From assembly GCF_001723175.1 (NCBI RefSeq), contig NC_064654.1, positions 1,426,001 through 1,490,000 on the forward strand: a DNA stretch of 64,000 nucleotides. Reading direction: 5' to 3'. The stretch comes from Penicillium oxalicum. Its lineage: Eukaryota; Ascomycota; Eurotiomycetes; Eurotiales; Aspergillaceae. Of the stretch, positions 61,301 to 64,000 are shown piece by piece. Both the position numbers and the translations under genes were made by a program. Numbering within the stretch: position 1 is the stretch's first letter; every line of letters begins with the position of its first letter. The notes under the pieces are model-generated. The model saw only the letters and a program-made list of their open reading frames with translations, was not told the origin of the DNA and did not search any database.

Positions 61301-64000
61301 CGAGTAATTTTCCGCGCTTAATTTTTTTTTCTTTTGGGGCATATCTCTGGGAGGGGGCTTTCTCTGCATACGTGAGGATACAAAATAGAAAGTGGATGGG
61401 GTTGAACCAGGGTAAAATGATGAAAGTGGTGTTTCGACTTGAATAACATAAAGATGATCATTTACTGCTTCTGGGTTCATGGCTACGGGCGTACCTTGAA
61501 GGCTTGATTGGAAGTGGATTTGCGGCTAACGCATTCTGTGGTTTTTTTTGGAGGGTTGGATCGACTGTTGGAGTGGAAAGTACCGTACGTACCATGTAGT
61601 AATATGCTTAGCACCGAGGAATTGAGGACTAGAGCGAGAAACTTCCAAAAAGAAAATCCTTGCTGGGATTACCGCCAAAGAATCGTAGATGGGGATCTCA
61701 AGAGGCCGTGGCGAAACGGGAGTGGCTTAGTCAAGTTCGGTCGGGCGCGACTCGAAACAACTTGGCGCTTCGAGATCTATCGCATAATATCCAGATTCAC
61801 CTGGGGACTCGAATTCCAGAGACGAATGCATTCTTCAGTACCAGAGAGGAAATCGTCCTCTTTTTTTTGTCTTTTCTCCCTCCCCTTCCTTTCGGAGGTC
61901 TCCACTCGACTTCTCAATAGGCAGAAAGAAAGAAATCTGGAGCTTAAGAGTATATGAGACGGGGTACATGTTCCACCGAGAAATGACGACGGTCTGTTCC
62001 AGGGGGTCCATGCGCATCCATTTGGTGCGTGCTTGAGGTTCGACTCGATTCCCGAGTGTCGACGTCTACTGTTCTAGAACATGGGTCATTCGAGGGTGGA
62101 AACCATGGGTATGCAAGTTTGGAATCGAAGCCTGGGGGTTACATACATCGTTCATGTAGTACTGCTGTAGGAGTAGGGGTAGGGCAAGGTCTGATCTTCA
62201 TCAAAGTGGACTATGTCAAATAATGGAGAATCGATGAGATCGAGCATGTCTACTGTTGTCTCTCACATCCGCCAGAGTCACTTTCAATCAAATGGATACC
62301 TGTTTTACCCAAAAGAGGAGGAAAAGCCCCCCTCCCTTCCATCTCTAGTCCCCAGTGCGCGTTTGCCTGCAGTGTCCCGTTAAGATCGACCCAATCTCCT
62401 AGTATACATGAATGTAGCATTAAGTTCAAACTGCCTTGATATCAACAAATCACACCACCCGTATCACCCATCCCAAACAAAACTTACCTAGATAAGATGA
62501 CGAAATCTAAAATATCCTCCTCTCACGTGCATTCATTTTCCTTATAGTAACCCTCGAGGCCTCTAACCCTCCCCCCTCGAGACCGCTGCACGACTCCACC
62601 TCTCTGCAGACCACCTGCACAACCCCCCCTGCCACGCAGCAGGGTCTGCACGAGCCAATGTTGCTCTCACCTCAACACGCTAGGTAGCAATAAACACGCA
62701 TAGACTCCGGCTGCAGAGGGTAGAAAAAAAACAAAACAATTAGAGAGAGAGAAAGAGAAAAGGGGAAAGTCAAAACGACTAACTTCAGGGCTTACTCCTG
62801 AACACTCTTTGCCTTCTTTAGGACAGGGTGTGTCCACGGTATGATTCGCAACCCGAGTCATTGGTCGATTGAGCTTTGGTGCGTGCATACCCTAGTCCAT
62901 CTATGCTATGGTGCATTATGCATTCACTTCAGCTCCGAGGGGGATTAGAGGGGGGGAAGGGAGTGGGAAGAGCATATAGCCAGATATGAATGGATGTGTG
63001 CACTACATAGATAATAGACAATGGACAGTGATACTGTGCCGTAACACTGGCACGGAATAATGCCCTCTTCCTCCCTCCTTTCCCCTTCCCCTCTTGCGTT
63101 CCTTTAGAGTTCGGATACTGTAGTTCCGGCGATTACTGCAAGTGGAAAAGCTGGCGGGTGGTATCGCAGATGCCCCAAGGGACTCTATAGCAAGGCTTTG
63201 GTCTAGATGATATTTTCGATTCATTTCTTGAATATCCTCATAGTATCGTACTGTCACTGACGGAAAATTTGCCTATCCTATTGATGGTATATGGATCCAA
63301 TCTCGAGGCGACATTTTTGACTTGACCTGTGAAAGTACTCAAGATCGCAGCCTCGTTGTAAATGCTAGAGTACATGCAGACATGTACGTCCTGCACTGCG
63401 TACGTATTTGTGCAGCTACGTTGACACAAAGTACACGAGACCCAATCGGAGCGGATGGTAAAATCACCTGTCCACCTCTGCAACCGGCACCAGATCTCGA
63501 CCAAGTGTCCCGCGGGATGTCGAGGTTGTAGGTTAGAAGCGAGCTGTGGAATTTGGCACAGACAGGGATGACAATCTACTCGATCCAATAAATTGGGATA
63601 CGGACTATTCTGAGGATGGAGAGAGATATTGACGGGACGAGGGGACGAGGGGGTTGTACTAGACGCTTTTGCAATTTCCGGCGATACTGGGCTCATTGCT
63701 TTATGCCCAATTGACAGACCTACCAGAATCTGCATCTTGGTACAGGTTTCAGGTGTGGCCTGGTGAGCTCAATGGCGGCAGGAGTACATGAACGCGTCGT
63801 TCGATCAATGTGTATGGATTGCGTTTCCAGACCAAATTTGGATGCACAGTTATTAGAAAGGTCTCCAAGACTGGGGGAGGAAGAAGTCTTTTGCATCGTA
63901 GTGCTGGTATGGGTAACTGGATTGGCATGATGGTAAATACCGAATGCTGTATTCTGGGGATGATAGAATATGTAAACGTGTCTCTGTGCAAAGATCAGGT

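Larger units (their letters stand above)
50192..64000. other. Gene desert of about 14 kb right of rgsA
   Basis: No gene could be supported on either strand. The longest open frames (59426-60025 minus, 63238-63735 minus, 61508-61957 plus) lack domains, plausible introns or codon bias. The region carries C or G tracts of ten or more at 52374-52385, 53868-53880, 55917-55930, 56307-56316, 56427-56437, 56986-57001, 60741-60750 and 61102-61113, and a T12 at 60129-60140. Tandem repeats are at 57788-57817 and 58341-58364. A motif cluster is at 56167-56354. It probably contains the rgsA promoter at its left end and regulatory or leader DNA of a gene to the right of the window. Confidence 0.55.

Noticed and set aside
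63238..63735. 165-codon minus-strand open frame near the right edge
   Set aside because: It starts at a true ATG but shows no motif or codon bias; kept as possible only if transcripts are found.

Overview
The window is nuclear DNA from a filamentous ascomycete, most likely Eurotiales (Aspergillus/Penicillium group). Genes carry short introns of about 50-90 nt with GT-AG borders and CTRAY-like branch points, coding DNA is moderately GC-rich, and nearly every gene is a fungal housekeeping gene. I recall that Aspergillus fumigatus chromosome 6 holds a SERCA gene, a 14-3-3 gene, enolase, an M20 carboxypeptidase and rgsA near one another. The content here fits that, but I could not check it. No prokaryotic, viral, CRISPR or intact transposon sequence was seen. 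Exon borders were built by hand; every complete gene model sums to a multiple of three.

Layout, left part (1-25.6 kb): the N-terminal part of a FucP-type sugar transporter (-), a SERCA-type Ca2+ ATPase (-), a 14-3-3 protein (+), eIF3 subunit j (-), enolase with a 5'-UTR intron (-), proteasome ATPase Rpt4 (+), an ER class I alpha-mannosidase (+) and a secreted M20 peptidase (-).

Middle part (25.6-50 kb): a 7.1-kb gene-poor gap, a fungal Ser/Pro-rich protein of unknown function (+), then three minus-strand genes in tandem: a PD-(D/E)XK-like protein, polynucleotide kinase/3'-phosphatase and Mediator subunit 18. Two plus-strand genes follow (mitochondrial Kgd4/Ymr31 and a RUS/DUF647 membrane protein), then an RGS-domain protein, probably RgsA (-).

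Right part (50-64 kb): about 14 kb with no convincing gene. It is rich in long C or G tracts, a long polypurine stretch, short tandem repeats and one tight cluster of GTGTAA/TTACAC motifs. It looks like a large regulatory intergenic region lying between rgsA and an unseen gene to the right.

The genes do not form one pathway. They serve glycolysis, ER calcium and glycoprotein handling, protein turnover, translation, transcription, DNA end repair and G-protein signalling. The most notable observations are the micro-exons of the 14-3-3 and RUS genes, a possible N-terminal extension of the DNA repair enzyme, and the unusual sequence of the 14-kb gene desert.
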